Shown: positions 1 to 10,580, counted from the first letter of the stretch. The stretch: DNA of 36,188 nucleotides from Sinorhizobium shofinae (GCA_001704765.1 MBFK01000038.1:1-36188); one strand, 5' to 3'. Numbers and translations are program-made. The notes: generated by a model not told the origin, from the letters alone.

Positions 1-77
1 TGTGGTCTCCGTTCGTCCTAAGCAAACAAACAGAATCACAACTGGCTGATTTCACTCAACTCTTTTTCGGTCAGGCT

Positions 78-1154
78 CTAACGATTGGTATTGGTGCTGA
101 TCCTATGCTGAGCGACAGAGTTAATGTTCGGTGGCGGATTGCCAGGACTACCTGTACCGCAGGGAGTACTAATTCGACCGGAAAGGTACTGGCCGCTGTT
201 GCAGGGAAGCATGTTCACGTCGAGAAAATAACTTCCCCTCAGCGAATTCTGGTAAGCTATAACTTCCTTCATCGACAAGGGCGCTGAGAATATTGTCGCT
301 CCCTCAAAGCCGGGCAATGCCTCTATTGGCTCGCTCGTCGGCGGGGTTTGTCCGGGCGCACCAGCAGCGCCAATAAGCCATGGCCCGACGGATCCGAAAG
401 TGACGGACTGCGGCCGGTTGGTCGGCGTACCGGTGTCGAAGGGAAAATGCGGGAAGCCACCGTCAAGCACGGCCTCATCCCACTGGTAAGCGGTAAACGC
501 CAGAAAATAGGTGTACGGCGCGAAACGGTCGATGCGAACCTTGCCGTCTGGAGTGAAGGTGTAATAGATCCACTCGGTTCCGGAGAAGTCGCCTGTTGGT
601 CCCAGAAGATTCATATCCCACGGCTTCTGCCAATATGCGGTTTGCGCCTTGTTGCCTTGAAGCAAGCTTTTGGCAAAAGACCACTTTTGCCCACTTGCGC
701 TGGGCTTGGCGCCTAAAGCGAATGACAAGTAAGCGTCGTTGGAATTGGAACTTAATAGCGAGAGTGTGCTACCGCCATTGGGAACCGTATTATCGCGGGT
801 CTTTTCGACCAAAAGGACAGTGAACCCCATGGCCGGGCTGATCGAGGCGATCTCTCTTGTCTCGATTGAAGAGCGACGCGGGAGGTTAAATGAAGTCTTA
901 TTCGTATAAAAGTCAAATTCCTGCTTTGTAGTATCAGGCACCGTATAATCCTCATTCGCAGCAGAGTCGTGTATATACAGCTTCGGATAGTCGCCAAAAA
1001 CAGGCACAACCTTGGGGGTGAGTGTCTGAGACACTTTTGCCGAGGCGCTTTTAAGGCAGTCAGTCTGATTGGCGCATGCGGCAGCTTGGCTTGCGCCAGC
1101 ACCAAGACACGCTATTACAGAGAGTGGTAGAGAGATTGTCTTTCCAGTTATCAT
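78..1154 (-). CDS. Exported protein of unknown function
   Basis: 358 aa. The first 25 residues look like a Sec signal peptide: a positive start, a hydrophobic stretch, then an AxA-like site before ACANQTDC. The mature part has no family I recognise. It holds two cysteine pairs, one near the N-terminus (CANQTDC) and one near the C-terminus (CNSGQ...TPC), which fits a disulfide-bonded periplasmic or secreted protein. A purine-rich AGAGGA lies about 8 nt before the ATG. It starts 33 nt after the glycerophosphodiester phosphodiesterase gene on the same strand, so the two are probably cotranscribed. A role linked to phosphodiester or polyol scavenging is inference from position only. Confidence 0.72.
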   Translation of the reverse strand: MITGKTISLPLSVIACLGAGASQAAACANQTDCLKSASAKVSQTLTPKVVPVFGDYPKLYIHDSAANEDYTVPDTTKQEFDFYTNKTSFNLPRRSSIETREIASISPAMGFTVLLVEKTRDNTVPNGGSTLSLLSSNSNDAYLSFALGAKPSASGQKWSFAKSLLQGNKAQTAYWQKPWDMNLLGPTGDFSGTEWIYYTFTPDGKVRIDRFAPYTYFLAFTAYQWDEAVLDGGFPHFPFDTGTPTNRPQSVTFGSVGPWLIGAAGAPGQTPPTSEPIEALPGFEGATIFSAPLSMKEVIAYQNSLRGSYFLDVNMLPCNSGQYLSGRISTPCGTGSPGNPPPNINSVAQHRISTNTNR

Positions 1155-1187
1155 TGGAAGATTCCTCTTTAAGCGGTAGGTCTTACC

Positions 1188-2315
1188 TTAGCGGCTCAGT
1201 TTGCTGGTGTTGCGGCGCCCCAACTGGCGCAGCATGTCGGCAACCACGTCGGGCCAGTCAGTGGTGATCAGATTCGTACGATTGACGATCGCCATTTCCG
1301 GTTCGCCGCGATAGTCCGGCACTATACCTCCGTGAGCGACGGATCTGGGATCGGTGTTATGCTCAAAACAACATTTTCCCGCGCTGTTGGCGACGCCCTC
1401 CGGATAATAATTACTTTCATGATAGGTGGCGAAGCCCTGCTTTTGATCGACATAGTCGAGATACGCCTGAAGACCGTCACCCTTGTAGAATTGGTTCATT
1501 TCAAACTGGACGGGGAACGGCGCCACATTCCACTGATCGTAAATTGTATCTTCGTGAGGATCATAGTTGGATTCCTTAACGTTCTGATCGTCCGGATTTT
1601 CAACTATGATCAACCCGCCTATGACGTTGGGATCGTAGGTGGTCCGATTCAGAAACGTACCAATATCCACCGCATCCTTAGCCTTCAGCTTAAACACCAC
1701 AGCCTTGCTGAGCTTTGGGTTCTTTTTGGCCGCGAGAATATCAAGGCAACGCTGCGTGAGCTCGATGGGATCAGTGGGATCCTGTTCGTCAACCGCCCCT
1801 TTCACATCGATGATCATCACATAACCATGCCCATCATCTGTGACGTACTGCGCGAGCAGATCAAGCGCCGCGGAAAACGTCATGAACTTGGCGTTGCGTC
1901 CTCGCGAGTCCTTGAACACGCGCCCATGACGGTCGCGTAGATCGGCTTGCTGTACTTGCGAGTAGTTCTGATCGTACAAGAAGCCGGTTCCAGTGGACTC
2001 GCGCTCCATCCTGTAATCGTGAGATAGAATGACTTCCTTATCGGCGGTAAAGCGGGCATCGACCTCCACGGCTTCAATCTGTGAATTCCAGGCGTCCTGC
2101 AAGGCGTAGGCTGAGTTCTCGGGATATACCTCCCAAGATCCGCGGTGCGCAGATAGTAGAACCAAGTCCTGGTCAGGTTTTGGCACTCTAAACATGTTTC
2201 TCGTGATGGCGCCGACCAGATATGGTGATGGGTTCACTGGAAGCACCGCCTCTGCCCTGACATTTGACGAACAACATAAGGCAAATATTGACGTAGAAAT
2301 CAGCGCTACTCGCAT
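1188..2315 (-). CDS. Exported glycerophosphodiester phosphodiesterase family protein
   Basis: About 375 aa from the ATG at 2315, preceded by GGGGA at a good distance. An upstream in-frame ATG at 2345 would put ten polar residues before the signal peptide and is less likely. Residues 1-22 form a signal peptide ending VRA-EA. The GDPD catalytic set is visible: H57-R-G, E66-N67, E84-V-D86 and H99-D, the residues that bind the metal and cleave the phosphodiester. Family members hydrolyse glycerophosphodiesters to glycerol 3-phosphate and an alcohol, and an exported one would act in the periplasm or outside the cell. The long inserts after the first third suggest a divergent subfamily, so the substrate is uncertain. 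Confidence 0.85.
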   Translation of the reverse strand: MRVALISTSIFALCCSSNVRAEAVLPVNPSPYLVGAITRNMFRVPKPDQDLVLLSAHRGSWEVYPENSAYALQDAWNSQIEAVEVDARFTADKEVILSHDYRMERESTGTGFLYDQNYSQVQQADLRDRHGRVFKDSRGRNAKFMTFSAALDLLAQYVTDDGHGYVMIIDVKGAVDEQDPTDPIELTQRCLDILAAKKNPKLSKAVVFKLKAKDAVDIGTFLNRTTYDPNVIGGLIIVENPDDQNVKESNYDPHEDTIYDQWNVAPFPVQFEMNQFYKGDGLQAYLDYVDQKQGFATYHESNYYPEGVANSAGKCCFEHNTDPRSVAHGGIVPDYRGEPEMAIVNRTNLITTDWPDVVADMLRQLGRRNTSKLSR

Positions 2316-2660
2316 GATCAATCCCCGATGAAAACAACGTGACACGCCTGTTCATGACGCCATACTAAGCGCTAATCACCCACGGCCGGCTAATCCACCG
2401 AAGATCTGCCGCTGCCGTCTGCTTTAAACGAAATCCTCGCAGCAAGTTCCGTGCCGAATTGGCGCGCCCCTTACGCCGCACCATTTGTCGGCGCCGCGGT
2501 CCGGACCTAACGAAATCCTGGCCGGCCACCAACATTCTTGTCCGGCTTAGGACAAACGGTTCGAACAATCTGTTGCAACGAAGATTAATTTGCGCAATGT
2601 AATTAAGTGGCAAGGGGGCCCCACGCAAGAGGTGTGCATCTTCAAACTTGGGAGAAGCTC

Positions 2661-2790
2661 ATGAAACTGTCACTCGTCCTTGCATTCCGCAGCCATCGCG
2701 ATTGCTGCGACATTTTCGGCGAGAGCCGGCGCGCTGACCATCAACAGTGCTCAAGGCGGCGGACGCGCGCGCTGTGGCAGCCGGCGCTGC
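2661..2790 (+). pseudogene. Possible remnant of a small exported protein
   Basis: An ATG at 2661 follows a GGGAGAAG ribosome-binding site and begins MKLSLVLA. A one-base change of frame then gives AAIAIAATFSARAGA, which together would make a normal signal peptide with an AxA-type site. After that the frame degrades. This reads as the start of a small secreted protein broken by an indel. No family is recognised. Confidence 0.3.
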
Positions 2791-2843
2791 GTATGGCTTT
2801 AAACTATCCTGCGCAGGCAGAGGGGATCCTCTCATGGAAAGGT

Positions 2844-2867
2844 CGGCTTCCTCCCGGAAGCCGCTTT
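2844..2867 (+). terminator. Terminator-like hairpin
   Basis: CGGCTTCC and GGAAGCCG pair perfectly around a TCCC loop and are followed by CTTT. The T tract is short, so termination would be weak. It lies just after the small exported-protein remnant. Confidence 0.35.
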
Positions 2868-3093
2868 CCTGCTGCTGAGGTCCGAACTCGAACTGAACTC
2901 CACGTGGACTAAGTGGCGGAGGGTGGTCTCGCCGGATAGGGGAGGCATTGGGCTTCACTGCGCTCGCCATCCCTCATCAAGAAGTCGGTAGGAGTATATG
3001 GCCGCCTGTAAGCCATCCTTTCGCCGGCGATGCTCTTGGTTTCCGAGACCGACGGTCCGTAGTGCATAATCTGGCGGTTGGATTTGGGAAACC

Positions 3094-3282
3094 ATGCTCT
3101 CACCCATCAAAAAATCGTGCCTTCGATGGGTGTCCGAAGGTAGATCTGTCGCCGAGATCGCACTGATTCAGGGAAAACGTATCCCTGAAGTCGAACAAAG
3201 CCTTGCTCGTGCGCTTGAGGCGCTTGGAGCAAAATCGATAGAGGAAGCGCTCAGAAAGGCCAATATCTCAATATCCAAATAA
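3094..3282 (+). CDS. Stand-alone LuxR-type helix-turn-helix protein
   Basis: 62 aa consisting almost entirely of a LuxR/GerE-type DNA-binding domain: LSPIKKSCLRWVSEGRS, then VAEIA, then a recognition-helix region and the closing LEALGAKSIEEAL. This matches the usual order LSPRE..L.W...G.S..EIA.......V..HL..A..KLGA. There is no signal-binding or receiver domain and none in frame upstream. Such short proteins can act as free regulators or compete with full-length LuxR proteins. The window encodes a full LuxR-type regulator, TraR, about 24 kb away, but a link is inference. A hairpin follows the stop directly. Confidence 0.65.
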   Translation: MLSPIKKSCLRWVSEGRSVAEIALIQGKRIPEVEQSLARALEALGAKSIEEALRKANISISK

Positions 3283-3286
3283 GATC

Positions 3287-3314
3287 TCACCTCGAGTGGA
3301 GGTGATTGTCTTTC
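3287..3314 (+). terminator. Hairpin after the HTH gene
   Basis: TCACCTC (3287-3293) and GAGGTGA (3299-3305) pair perfectly around a 5-nt loop, and TTGTCTTT follows. It begins a few bases after the stop of the small HTH gene and is a plausible intrinsic terminator. Confidence 0.45.
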
Positions 3315-3474
3315 CATCACGGAGGATGGCATGATCCTGCGCCAGGTCGGCGCGACGCAGCCCGGACCCGCGGCAACGCGCATAAGCGAAGACGCTCGAC
3401 GGCATATCGGCAGACTCGGCCCGCTTCCGGCAATGATTGCGGACCGTGCCCGGCTCCGCACAATGCTCGCGAGC

Positions 3475-3780
3475 CTCGCGCGAACATTGCATGTCGGGTG
3501 CTGGCCGACTGCTTCTTCGATCCCGGCACTGCCGCCTGCCTGAAGCAGGCAACTGATGCCAAAGGCCCGCTGACAGCGCTTTGCCAGCCGACCCTTGTCC
3601 TGATGCCTGCATCACCGCAAGACATCGGCCCGCCTGGGCCCGTTCAGCGCAAGAAGCCAGGAGCCTGTTGAACGAGAATCGACTGTCCATCTTCAGCGCA
3701 GTATCCTCCAGCAGGACCTCGAGCGAATGATGGTGGTCCTGATCAACATAGACGAGGTTCGGACTGCGTCTGGCTCCTGA
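3475..3780 (+). pseudogene. Degenerate ORF resembling a gene of mobile-element integrase clusters
   Basis: One frame reads NIACRVLADCFFDPGTAACL and LTALCQPT. After a one-base shift near 3595 it continues CPDACITARHRPAWARSAQEA, and after another shift LQRSILQQDLERMMVVL before a stop. The cysteine spacing and the ending recall an accessory protein found next to phage-like integrases on rhizobial replicons. That assignment is from memory and uncertain. At least two frameshifts mean it cannot be expressed whole. From 3780 to about 3950 only low-confidence fragments are seen. Confidence 0.3.
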
Positions 3781-4021
3781 TGCTGAGCGGGCCGTGGCAG
3801 GCTTCGATCGCCGAGCGGGATGCCGTCATCGAGGGGCTGCGGCAGGAGCTGGCCCGATATGGCGACGCTAGTGTTGTCCCCCTGAAGCGCGCGCCGCGAG
3901 ACGACGCCGGCTGAGAGCGGCGCATCATCCGGGCCGTTCCGGGCGCCGATCATGGTCGGTGCCTCCTTCATCTCGCCCGTCGAGGCAGGGCTCGGGCGTG
4001 GCAGACGCTGCCAGCCCATCA

Positions 4022-4112
4022 ACCCTGTTCCGCACCAGCACCGAGAACAGGGTGTGACGGGCCGGCCTCCCGCGTCTGCCCCTGCCGCCTCGCCCTCGAC
4101 GGAGAGGGCGAG
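4022..4112 (+). promoter_or_regulatory. Two inverted repeats upstream of ardC
   Basis: ACCCTGTTC (4022-4030) pairs with GAACAGGGT (4045-4053) across 14 nt. CTCGCCCTC (4089-4097) pairs with GAGGGCGAG (4104-4112) across 6 nt. The second hairpin ends 5 nt before the ardC ribosome-binding site. The first could be an operator and the second could modulate translation. Both roles are inference. Confidence 0.35.
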
Positions 4113-4127
4113 CTGAAGGAGGCACCC

Positions 4128-5050
4128 ATGACCACAGATCGCAACCGCGAGACCCCGAACGATATCTACGAGCGCGTCACCAGCCAGATCAGCGCCGCCA
4201 TCGAAGCCGGCGCTGGTGACTACCGCATGCCGTGGCACCACGACGGATCGGCCATCACCGCGCCGGTCAACGTCGCCTCGTGCAAGGCTTATCGCGGCGT
4301 CAACATCCTCTCACTCTGGGTTGCGGCGCACGCAGCCGGCTATCCCGCCGGCATCTGGGGCACCTACCGCCAATGGCAGGTGCTCGGCGCCCAGGTTCGC
4401 AGGGCGAACGCGGCCATCTGGTCGTGTTCTGGAAGACTACCGATCGTGACGCGGCGGATGCCCAACACGGCGACGAGGATCCTGACGAGCCCGCCCGCCG
4501 TATGTTCGCCCGCGGGTACACCGTCTTCAATTGCGCCCAGGTTGACGGCTACACGCCGCCGGAGATGCCAGCGCTGCCCGAGGCCGAGCGGATCGAGCAG
4601 GCCGAACGGTTCTGCGCTTCCCTCGGCATCGACATCCGCCACGGCGGTTCGCAGGCCTATTACCGTCCGTCTACCCATCATGTGCAGATGCCGGTGTTCG
4701 CCTGCTTCCGCGACGCGGTCGCCTACTACGCCGTATTGCTCCATGAATGTGGCCACGCTTCCGGCGCCAAGCGTCGCCTCGACCGCGATCTTTCCGGACG
4801 CTTCGGCTCGGCCGCATACGCTATGGAGGAATGCACGGTCGAGTTGTTGAGCGCGATGATCTGCGCCGATCTCAACCTCAGCGTCGAGCCGAGACCCGAC
4901 CACGCCCGGTACATCGCCTCCTGGCTCGAGGTGCTGCGCTCCGACCAGCGCGCCATCTTCACTGCGGCGAGCAAGGCGCAGCAGATCGCCGACTGGATGC
5001 ACGCGCAACAGAGCGACGCTCAGAGGAACGAGGTCCGGGGCGCTGCATAG
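4128..5050 (+). pseudogene. ardC: ArdC-type antirestriction protein, one frameshift
   Basis: The gene starts with a strong AAGGAGG site and MTTDRNRETPNDIYERVTSQ. It changes frame near 4403, where one G appears to be missing (expected ...QVRRGERGHLVVFWK). The second half contains LLHECGHASGA, the HExxH zinc site of the metallopeptidase domain, and runs to GAA-stop at 5050. Restored, the product would be about 307 aa, the normal ArdC size: an N-terminal ssDNA-binding domain plus a C-terminal zincin-like domain. ArdC proteins protect incoming conjugative DNA from restriction. Only one lesion is visible and codons elsewhere are intact, so this is either a very recent mutation or a sequence error. 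A second, more decayed ardC tail lies at 7616. Confidence 0.8.
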
Positions 5051-5063
5051 GCGCCCCCAGCGA

Positions 5064-5190
5064 TCAGTTGACAGTGCGCTCCTGGAACAACGTTTCGATC
5101 AACGGACACTCCGGGAGCGTGCCGTCGCCGCATTGGGCAACGACGGATTTGAGAACGCGCTCCATGCGCCTCAGGTCGGCGATTCGCCGC
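5064..5190 (-). pseudogene. merR: MerR C-terminal fragment
   Basis: The frame reads RIADLRRMERVLKSVVAQC, then CPLIETLFQE and a stop at 5064. This is the end of a Gram-negative MerR: the dimerisation helix and the two C-terminal mercury-binding cysteines. The DNA-binding half is absent. At its 5' side it joins a MerT fragment on the same strand, out of frame, near 5190. It has no start of its own and cannot regulate. Confidence 0.65.
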
Positions 5191-5293
5191 CGATGCCAAG
5201 GCTGAACAGGACAAGGCGAATGATGCAGCAGGACGAGGCGGCGAGCGCGCCGAGAATGCCACCGGCTGCGACCAGGCGCTGTCGTCCGAGCAT
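5180..5293 (-). pseudogene. merT: MerT N-terminal fragment
   Basis: Starting at the ATG at 5293 the frame gives MLGRQRLVAAGGILGALAAS, then SCC and LVLFSLGIGG. This is the first transmembrane helix of the mercuric transporter MerT with its paired cysteines. After LGIGG the match stops and MerR C-terminal sequence begins in another frame. The fusion point of two mer genes marks a deletion or recombination that destroyed both. Confidence 0.6.
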
Positions 5294-5347
5294 GAAGCCA
5301 TAAACAATTGCTGCGCATCCTCCCCCCGGGACAAGGCTGTCATTTCT

Positions 5348-7540
<2,193 letters not shown>

Positions 7541-7615
7541 TCAACGCTGCTGACAGGGGTTTACTGGGAGAAATCCGTCGCCCCGTCGCTGCTGACGGCT
7601 TGACTGTCAGGATAT

Positions 7616-7796
7616 GTCGCGGAGCTTGGTAGTTGCTTCCTACGCGCCGATCTCGGTATCGCGCCCGAACTCGAGCCGCGGCCGGATCACGCGTCTGCGG
7701 AGCTCCATACGGAGGTGCTCGCGGCAAACGACCAGGCATCCGGAGCGGTTTCACCTATGAGCCGTTTGGACACATTCGATCGAAAGGCGCGAGCGT
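7616..7796 (+). pseudogene. ardC: Second ardC C-terminal fragment
   Basis: The frame reads VAELGSCFLRADLGIAPELE, PRPDHASAELHTEVLAANDQ and then stops at about 7796. The core ELxSxxxxADLxxxxEPRPDHA parallels the intact-looking ardC tail at about 4840-4960. The two are clearly diverged in DNA sequence, so this is not a fresh duplication. The HExxH part is gone. It lies directly before the DUF736 gene. Confidence 0.55.
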
Positions 7797-8087
7797 AGCC
7801 AGTCTCATGTTCCTTCTCTTCATTGGTTGCGGCGCTCACTTCTGGCGCTCGATGAGGCATGCCTGACCGGAGAACGGCTTCGCCTCGATTGGCTTCCCGC
7901 AACGGCCCTTCAGAACTTTCTTCCCCTGCCGGCTCCGCCGTCATTCCTCACGGAACAACAAAGTTTCTTCCTGCCCGCCCTCCACAATGTTCCGGCCTTT
8001 CAGGTGCGGACCGATCGCCCCCCGGTCTTTCCGACAGCCATCGAGGCCGCGAAGGGCGCGGCCCGAAACAACGAAAGGAACATGACA
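7797..8087. other. Leader region of the DUF736 gene
   Basis: About 290 bases without a gene. It probably contains the promoter and untranslated leader of the DUF736 gene. I see no strong hairpin or recognisable promoter boxes. Confidence 0.4.
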
Positions 8088-8396
8088 ATGGCTACCATCG
8101 GCACCTTCACCTCTACCGAAAACGGCTTCACCGGCTCAATCCGCACCCTCGCCCTTAACGTCAAAGCTCGCATCGGCCGCATCGAAAACCCCTCGGACAA
8201 GGGCCCGCACTTCCGCATTTACGCGGGTGCCGTCGAACTAGGCGCCGCCTGGCAGAAGCGCTCCGAGCAGGACCGTGACTACCTCTCGGTCAAGCTCGAC
8301 GACCCGAGCTTCCCGGCCCCGATCTACGCGACGCTGACGGAAGTCGAAGGCGAAGATGGCTACCAGCTCATCTGGTCCCGCCCGAACCGGGACTGA
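8088..8396 (+). CDS. DUF736 family protein
   Basis: 102 aa, begins [18 protein letters not shown], the standard start of DUF736 proteins, and ends near [11 protein letters not shown]. The ATG at 8088 is chosen over the one at 8082 because AAAGGAA (8074-8080) lies 7 nt away. The frame is open far upstream, but that part has no family resemblance. DUF736 proteins are small, soluble and common on rhizobial plasmids and integrative elements, often beside ardC and ParB-like genes. Their molecular function is unknown. A clear terminator follows. Confidence 0.88.
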
Positions 8397-8407
8397 TACT
8401 CTCGATT

Positions 8408-8434
8408 AAGGCCTCGCCGCCAGGCGGGGCCTTT
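8408..8434 (+). terminator. Intrinsic terminator after the DUF736 gene
   Basis: GGCCTCGCC (8410-8418) and GGCGGGGCC (8423-8431) pair with one G-T around a GCCA loop, preceded by AA and followed by TTT. It starts 12 nt after the stop codon. Confidence 0.7.
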
Positions 8435-8451
8435 CACCGCGGAACTACACA

Positions 8452-8476
8452 GCATTTACAACAATACTGTAAATGC
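8452..8476. promoter_or_regulatory. Palindromic operator of the toxin-antitoxin pair
   Basis: GCATTTACA (8452-8460) and TGTAAATGC (8468-8476) form a perfect 9-bp inverted repeat with a 7-nt spacer, 60 nt before the antitoxin start. Phd/YefM-type antitoxins repress their own operons through such sites. The AT-rich palindrome stands out from the GC-rich surroundings and probably overlaps the promoter. Confidence 0.6.
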
Positions 8477-8535
8477 CGGATTTGCGTCGGTTCTGATGCT
8501 ATTGTGCCCGCCGGCAAAGACATCTGGAGATCAAC

Positions 8536-8802
8536 ATGCCTCGCCCCGGTGGTTCCTACTCAACAAGCGATCTATCCCGGAAGTCCGGCGATATCATCGC
8601 CGAGGCGTTGCGCCATCCGGTCACGATCACCCAACGCAACAAGCCGCGCCTCGTCCTCCTTAACATCGACGACTACGAACGGCTGATGCGGCAATACGAT
8701 GCCCGTTCAGTCGGCACACTCGAAACCCTGCCGGGCGAGCTGCTCAACGAATTCGAGGCGGCGGTGGACGCCTATGGGGAAACCGACGAGACCAATCGAT
8801 GA
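8536..8802 (+). CDS. Type II antitoxin, Phd/YefM family
   Basis: 88 aa. It reads SDLSRKSGDIIAEALRHPVT, then ITQRNKPRLVLLNIDDYERL, the typical Phd/YefM fold: a short strand, a helix, the R/K-P-R-x-V-L-L strand and a helix starting DDYERL. The acidic C-terminal tail (EFEAAVDAYGETDETNR) would be the part that wraps and blocks the toxin. GGAG (8526-8529) precedes the ATG. Its stop overlaps the next gene's start (ATGA), so the two are translationally coupled. The palindrome at 8452-8476 is the likely autoregulatory site. Confidence 0.85.
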   Translation: MPRPGGSYSTSDLSRKSGDIIAEALRHPVTITQRNKPRLVLLNIDDYERLMRQYDARSVGTLETLPGELLNEFEAAVDAYGETDETNR

Positions 8803-9215
8803 GCAGCTATGATGGCATCCAGACCGCGACGGTCATCCGTTATCCCTATTTATGGGCGCGGCAAGCCCGAAAAGGAGAGATAGAGGGGCGGAAGTATCGG
8901 CCAGTCGCCGTCGGCGTGAGGCTTGCCCGACCTGATGACGACCTGGTTCTGTTTTTCCCGATCACCACCAAGCAGCCCGAGCAGGCTCGCTGCGCGGCTG
9001 AAATTCCGGCCATCGAGAAGCGGCGGGCCGGCCTCGATGCAGACCTGCGCCTCTGGATCATCTTCGATGAATTCAACACGTATATCGTTGGCCGCTCCTT
9101 TTACATCGAGCCCGAGCCGCCGATCGGGCGGTTCAGCAAAGCGTTCTTCCTTCCCCTCCTCCGCGAGTTCATCGCGCGCCGCAAATCGCTCACCGAGATC
9201 AGCCGGGTCAGATAG
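8799..9215 (+). CDS. Probable toxin partner, PemK/MazF-like
   Basis: 138 aa, starting inside the antitoxin stop codon. The sequence has short beta-rich segments: RKYRPVAVGVRL, DDLVLFFPITTKQP, LDADLRLWIIFDEFNTYIVG and a C-terminal helix FFLPLLREFIARRK. The arrangement G-K-x-RPV.V..R....D.....PITT is reminiscent of PemK/MazF endoribonucleases, which cut mRNA, but this is a weak fold guess. Position and coupling to a Phd/YefM antitoxin make a toxin role likely. The gene is intact. Confidence 0.65.
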   Translation: MSSYDGIQTATVIRYPYLWARQARKGEIEGRKYRPVAVGVRLARPDDDLVLFFPITTKQPEQARCAAEIPAIEKRRAGLDADLRLWIIFDEFNTYIVGRSFYIEPEPPIGRFSKAFFLPLLREFIARRKSLTEISRVR

Positions 9216-9782
9216 CACACCCTGAGATTCGTACCCGGGCGAGTGAGGCCGGACGTCCCCTCCGGCCGGGAAGAACCCATAAGCGGTGGTGGCGCGCCAT
9301 TCCGATGTCTTCGATGAGGCTGTCGCGGGTGGCGCCTTCGCCAGGCGTTGGATCGGCTTCTTGCCGGAACCCCGCAACATTTCGCGCTGGAAGGGCGCTC
9401 CTTTCGGCTCACCGTTGCTGCGACGGCACGCGAGGCAGGGGGCAGCCGTAACACGATTATGCCGAATACAGCGAGTTCATCGATGGATTGGCAAGTCCGC
9501 GTGGTCCGGCAATAATCCGCCCGCTCCAAAACAAGAGACTGCCGCGCTGCGGATCTTGATCGGCCAGCTTCAGGAACAAAGCGCCTTCTCGCGACCGAGA
9601 ATGCCAGGCTTCTCAAGAGGGTGCTCCGGCCGTCGCCAGCGACCCTGAGCTTCGCGCCCAGTACGAGCACCTGAAGATCAGAGGAACCAGGAGGAAGGCC
9701 CGTCGACGATATCCCGGTTGTCCTGATGTGTCTCTAGGAGACCTGTGCGCGGGTGTCTGGACTGGCGTGTTGATCTGAGATT
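9216..9782. other. Gene-poor stretch after the toxin gene
   Basis: No gene recognised. A hairpin at 9247-9267 (GGCCGGA/TCCGGCC, 7-nt loop) without a T tract lies 31 nt after the toxin stop. Short open frames here have no family resemblance and look like eroded sequence. Confidence 0.45.
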
Positions 9783-9870
9783 CCCTCAATCCGAACAATG
9801 GATTGAGGGATGCGATGTCACGTCGGCGCATTGGTCAGGAACAGTTGGGTTTTGCCGTTGCACGCCTTTC
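9783..9870 (+). mobile_element. IS5-family left-end scrap
   Basis: A 10-bp inverted repeat (CCCTCAATCC 9783-9792, GGATTGAGGG 9800-9809) is followed by an ATG at 9815 reading MSRRRIGQEQLGFAVAR. This is the conserved beginning of one group of IS5-family transposases (xRRxIGQExFGF). Similarity ends after about 17 residues. Only the end of the element and the first codons remain. From 9870 to 10142 nothing further is recognised. Confidence 0.45.
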
Positions 9871-10142
9871 GTCGTGCCACAACCTGGCGCCGCCAGAAAT
9901 CTTCCCCGACGCGTTGCGGCTCCTCGCGAGCCAAAATTCAGGCGGGGGGCAGGTCCTTCACGTCGTTTCGGCCTTTCAGGTGCGTCCCTCCTTCCCAGCC
10001 TGCCGCCTGTCCCCGCGATGACCGCAATTGGGACAGAGATCCATCATGCAACAGCTCGCTTAATTCTTCGCCGCTACCGGCCGACGGCTCCGCGTCCTCG
10101 GCAAAGGTGAGCAGCCATTCCTTCCGGAAGGGAAAGCTCGGT

Positions 10143-10580
10143 CTAAAGCTCGCCATCAAGATTCCGTTCTTCATCTAAATCCAAGTGTCCTTCCGGATCT
10201 GGAACCGGCGCGGATGAAGCGCTTTCGTGCTCCGCTTCGGCGGGCCATTTTTCCTTCGGCAAGGAAGGTCGCGGACGATAACCGCGTTTTCGTTTCTGTC
10301 GGAGCAGATCGAGAAACAATCGGACCGCATCCTCTTCCTGGCCGAAATGATGGACCATCATCTGTCCCTTGGTTCCAATGCGACCCCACTTGCGAAGCAG
10401 GCAGATGTCGCCGAAGAGGTTCGGTTCGATCGACATGGCATAGTAGCGGGCCATATTCCTCGAGGGATCCAGGCGCTCGACATAGAGCCGGTAGGGTTGC
10501 GAGATCATGAGATCAGAATCGCTGATCCCGACTATCGCGTCCAACGACACTTGTGAATCGGTGGGCACGGATCGATTCAT
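10143..10580 (-). CDS. WGR domain protein
   Basis: 145 aa from the ATG at 10580. The centre carries a WGR domain: YRLYVERLDPSRNMARYYAM, then LFGDICLLRKWGRIGTKGQM and a following helix with EEDAVRLFLDLLRQKRKRGY. WGR domains occur in PARPs and in many small bacterial plasmid proteins and are thought to bind nucleic acid. The C-terminal 45 residues are charged and acidic, probably disordered. The frame stays open upstream to 10757, but that part has no domain character. Such genes are often found beside rhizobial tra loci. No function is proven. Confidence 0.7.
   Translation of the reverse strand: MNRSVPTDSQVSLDAIVGISDSDLMISQPYRLYVERLDPSRNMARYYAMSIEPNLFGDICLLRKWGRIGTKGQMMVHHFGQEEDAVRLFLDLLRQKRKRGYRPRPSLPKEKWPAEAEHESASSAPVPDPEGHLDLDEERNLDGEL

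Larger units (their letters stand above)
2316..3093. other. Gene-poor stretch with promoter space and a hairpin
   Basis: No convincing intact gene. It should hold the promoter of the minus-strand phosphodiesterase unit at its left end. At 2844-2863 a perfect 8-bp hairpin with a TCCC loop, followed by CTTTCC, resembles a weak terminator. The small frameshifted exported-protein remnant at 2661 lies inside. Confidence 0.5.

Noticed and set aside
2365..2628. Minus-strand 87-codon open frame
   Set aside because: No ribosome-binding site, no family resemblance, lies in a non-coding leader region.
9247..9267. Terminator of the toxin gene
   Set aside because: The hairpin is good but is followed by GGGAAG rather than a T run, so intrinsic termination is not supported.
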